6,132 nt of DNA from Bacteroidales bacterium (GTDB taxonomy: Bacteria > Bacteroidota > Bacteroidia > Bacteroidales > Paludibacteraceae), in assembly GCA_900769035.1 (NCBI GenBank), contig CAAGFD010000144.1:1-6132 (forward strand), given 5' to 3'. The notes under the pieces were generated by a model, which worked only from the letters and a program-made list of their open reading frames with translations, ran no database searches and was not told the DNA's origin. Position 1 is the stretch's first letter. Each line of letters begins with the position of its first letter. Below, one piece after another: positions 5,926 to 6,132 of this stretch. Position numbers and translations under genes: made by a program.

Positions 5926-6132
5926 ATGAAAAAAGGTCTTTTTTTGATAGTTTTGATGTTGTGCTCTACGACTTTATTTTCACAAGAGCCTGCAAAAGCC
6001 GTAGTTAAGCATCTTACTAAAGCGGAATTTTTGGAAAAGGTTTGGAATTATGAGAAAAATTCTAAGGAGTGGAAATACGAGGGCGATAAGCCTTGTATCA
6101 TCGATTTTTATACCACTTGGTGTGGTAGATCG
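5926..6132 (+). CDS. Secreted thioredoxin-like protein, 5' part only (cut by the window edge)
   Basis: Sixty-nine codons are present and the reading frame is open at the edge. MKKGLFLIVLMLCSTTLFSQ is a signal peptide, with likely cleavage near Ser19/Gln20. No convincing lipobox precedes Cys13, so a soluble periplasmic protein is expected. After a charged helix (residues 30-50), KPCIIDFYTTWCG (55-67) is the thioredoxin strand leading into the active site, normally WCGPC. Here the last codons read Arg-Ser instead of Pro-Cys, so the second cysteine of CxxC is missing. Because those six bases are AGATCG, identical to the start of the Illumina adapter, this may be a sequencing artefact rather than a real CxxS site. 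The likely role is thiol-disulfide exchange in the periplasm. The partner and exact subfamily cannot be judged from this fragment. Confidence 0.8.
   Translation, partial: MKKGLFLIVLMLCSTTLFSQEPAKAVVKHLTKAEFLEKVWNYEKNSKEWKYEGDKPCIIDFYTTWCGRS

Overview
The window looks like a piece of a Bacteroidota genome, most likely order Bacteroidales. It may be a whole short contig, since it opens inside an insertion-sequence end and stops inside a gene. Three intergenic regions carry the Bacteroidota housekeeping promoter pattern (TTTG or TTG near -33, about 19-20 nt spacer, TAnnTTTG near -7). The genes lack clear Shine-Dalgarno sites. The topoisomerase subunit has the HPHGDASIG signature and long acidic ends that I associate with Bacteroidales ParC.

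Layout, all genes on the + strand. Positions 1-58 look like the right end of an IS3-family element. A strong intrinsic terminator (66-100) and a promoter (161-191) follow. Next is a complete topoisomerase IV subunit A gene (parC, 219-3059). Only four bases later comes a small secreted protein with a TonB C-terminal-like domain (3064-3552). An AT-only repeat region and a second promoter lead into the butyrate pair ptb (3724-4635) and buk (4669-5730), which is closed by a near-perfect terminator (5757-5792). A third promoter (5866-5896) drives a secreted thioredoxin-like gene (5926 to the window edge) that is cut off at its active site.

Functionally there are three transcription units. The first pairs chromosome decatenation (ParC) with an uncharacterised periplasmic protein. 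The second is a two-gene module that converts an acyl-CoA (butyryl-CoA, or possibly isobutyryl/isovaleryl-CoA) through an acyl phosphate to the free acid plus ATP, typical of a fermenting anaerobe. The third is an exported thiol-disulfide protein of which only the start is present.

No tRNA, rRNA, CRISPR array or obvious phage or defence system was seen. The most notable observation is that ParC ends in QLRLF, a match to the sliding-clamp binding pentapeptide, at the tip of a roughly 70-residue acidic and probably disordered tail. This suggests topoisomerase IV could dock on DnaN. A caution for users: the last six bases (AGATCG) equal the start of the common Illumina adapter, so the apparent loss of the second active-site cysteine in the thioredoxin may be an artefact.
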